DNA from: Xestospongia muta
Lineage: Eukaryota > Porifera > Demospongiae > Haplosclerida > Petrosiidae
DNA length: 64,000 bases
Direction of reading: 5' to 3'
Assembly: GCA_963693285.1 (NCBI GenBank)
Contig: OY848918.1
Location: 1,929,501 to 1,993,500 of the forward strand
Numbering within the stretch: position 1 is the first letter of the stretch; each line of letters opens with the position of its first letter. A program made the translations under genes and the position numbers. The notes below the pieces were generated by a model. It had not been told where the DNA came from. It saw only the letters and a list, made by a program, of their open reading frames with translations, and did not search any database. Positions 62,698-64,000 of this stretch are shown here, piece after piece.

Positions 62698-64000
62698 ATG
62701 TCTACAGTCTTACCAATAATCATGACAGTGCTGACTCTATGGGAAACTGTCAAAGGACAAGGTACATCATTATTACAATATAACAATAGAGTCATCAAAA
62801 TTCCATCATTGTTATCATATACATTTAACACTTCATTTTCACTTCAATTCTTTCCACGCAGTTATTAAACAGCCACAATCGGTTGTAGCTTTAAATGGTA
62901 CTAATGTTACATTTATTTGTGAGGGGAATAGCAGGAAAAAAATTGAAATAACTACTGTACCAGAAAATGACGACTTATGTGAATATTCCACTGACTTTTG
63001 TACTTATAGTCACTATAGTAGATCTGATATATACGGAATACAAGTATGGATACTTGCCATTGAAGCTATTAATGGAACAACTATACACTGTATCTTCCAT
63101 TGGAATGAAACCACTATTTATAGTGAAATGGCTACTCTTATTGTTGTGCAAGGTCAGTAGTGCAAGAATAATGATTGAAAAAATAATGTTAATTTTAATT
63201 GGCTCTTCCTAATTCACCCAAACAGCCAAAAATCATATTACACAGACAAGGTGACTCTATTTATCACATAGTCTTCCCTTTGGCCTCATCTTGTTAATAG
63301 TTATACAATCAACATTATCAACGAGTAGCACTAAGATCAATGAACATATAAAAGCAACAACCAATACTTCTTTGAGTATAACATCATATAATTTTATGAA
63401 CTGTCACAGTCATTAGTGACCGTGCTTATGCTGTATCAAGTGCCCTTGTTATCGCATTGTGTTGTCACTCTTTCTCTATAACCATCAATAGGTTTCACAA
63501 TTACTCCAACATCTACAGAGACAGCTAATAGTCTGACAAGTTTATATTACAGCAGTGTTATACAAGGAAGTAAGTATTGAACTGTACATAAACGTAACAC
63601 ACAAACACTGCACAAATGTAGTTTCAGTATGTATACACAAACCATATTTTGATGCATAAATGTTTACAGGAGCAAATAACCGAGTGTACAATAACTTGAT
63701 ATATTATCTTTATCATAATAATAATACAATTTGATTTTCTTTCCCATTGAAGATTCCCTTACAACATTGGTTGCCTATAGCAACACAAACACACCTACTA
63801 CGAAACTCTACACTACCAATGGAAAGATGCTTATCATTTTAATATCTGTTGTCAGTGCATTCTTTGTTGCCATAGTTACTGTTGGTATCTGTATTTGCTG
63901 TTGTTGTATATTAAAGATACAAAAAAGTAAATGTCATCTTCTTGTCAATTAATATTCACTAATTAGTTCATTTGTAGAGCATGAACAGAAGAGTACTACC
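62698..64000 (+). CDS. Gene 3: Ig-TM receptor, FN3 exon lost, 3' end outside window
   Basis: Exons 62698-62761 (signal peptide MSTVLPIIMTVLTLW), 62862-63152 (Ig-like: VTFIC, VWILA, TIHC, then ATLIVVQG), 63492-63569 (Thr/Ser linker), 63753-63926 (TM: MLIILISVVSAFFVAIVTVG, then ICICCCCIL) and 63978 to the edge (tail start KHEQKS). All junctions are phase 1. The position where genes 1 and 2 have FN3 holds only a decayed exon (63199-63480), which is skipped in this model. The five-cysteine juxtamembrane run could be palmitoylated (inference). The tail continues beyond the window, so signalling motifs cannot be judged. Confidence 0.75.
63199..63480 (+). pseudogene. Decayed FN3 exon inside gene 3
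   Basis: The segment starts with CTCTTCCTAATTCACCC, matching the start of the gene 2 FN3 exon (ALPN-P...). Further on it has TGGCCTCATCTTGTTAATAG in a second frame, matching W..P/LVNSYT. Stops and frameshifts interrupt it. The acceptor AG that precedes the exon in gene 2 reads GG here, so the exon can no longer be spliced in. Confidence 0.7.

Overview
This is an AT-rich, intron-containing animal genome window with no bacterial features. Introns are often only 50-75 nt, donors are GTAAG/GTTAG-type, and nearly all exon junctions are phase 1, as in extracellular-domain genes built by exon shuffling. The proteins are small type I membrane receptors with Ig-like and fibronectin-III (FN3) domains. 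The closest match I can suggest is an early-branching metazoan, most likely a demosponge (Amphimedon-like). That is an inference from style, not a database match. Gene models were built by hand from splice sites and reading phase; the longest complete models sum to whole codons.

From 1 to 54.3 kb, all on the minus strand, lies a tandem array of seven units. Each unit has a type A gene followed downstream by a type B gene. Type A encodes a signal peptide, one Ig-like domain, a Ser/Thr/Pro stalk, a transmembrane (TM) helix and a short tail. Type B encodes a different signal peptide, a different Ig-like domain, an S/T/P stalk, a TM helix and a short tail. I number the units 0 to 6 from left to right. 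A1 and A2 are intact, A3-A6 are intact through the TM segment, and A0 is frameshifted. Only B4 and B5 are intact; B0, B1, B2, B3 and B6 are broken in different ways. Units 0-2 form a left subfamily (period about 5.3-5.8 kb) and units 3-6 a right subfamily (period about 9-11 kb). A relic of a further B-like signal exon lies at 28.0-28.1 kb.

The long spacers between units (14.2-21.9, 25.4-32.1, 36.4-41.0, 45.3-50.1 kb and others) hold no gene I can support. They are copies of each other and contain a hairpin MITE-like element, a roughly 1.9 kb segment bounded by inverted arms, a roughly 460 bp block found inverted between the two subfamilies, a local triplication, and several micro/minisatellites.

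From 56.9 kb to the right edge the coding strand flips to plus, and three Ig/FN3 receptor genes follow. Gene 1 (Ig-FN3-FN3) appears to be secreted. Gene 2 (Ig-FN3-FN3-TM) has a long cytoplasmic tail with NPxY, YxxM, PPxY, PxxP and a C-terminal PDZ ligand. Gene 3 (Ig-TM) has a decayed FN3 exon and runs off the window. The whole window looks like a fast-evolving receptor cluster with duplication, pseudogenisation, exon homogenisation and tail variation. A role in self/non-self or microbial recognition is plausible but unproven.
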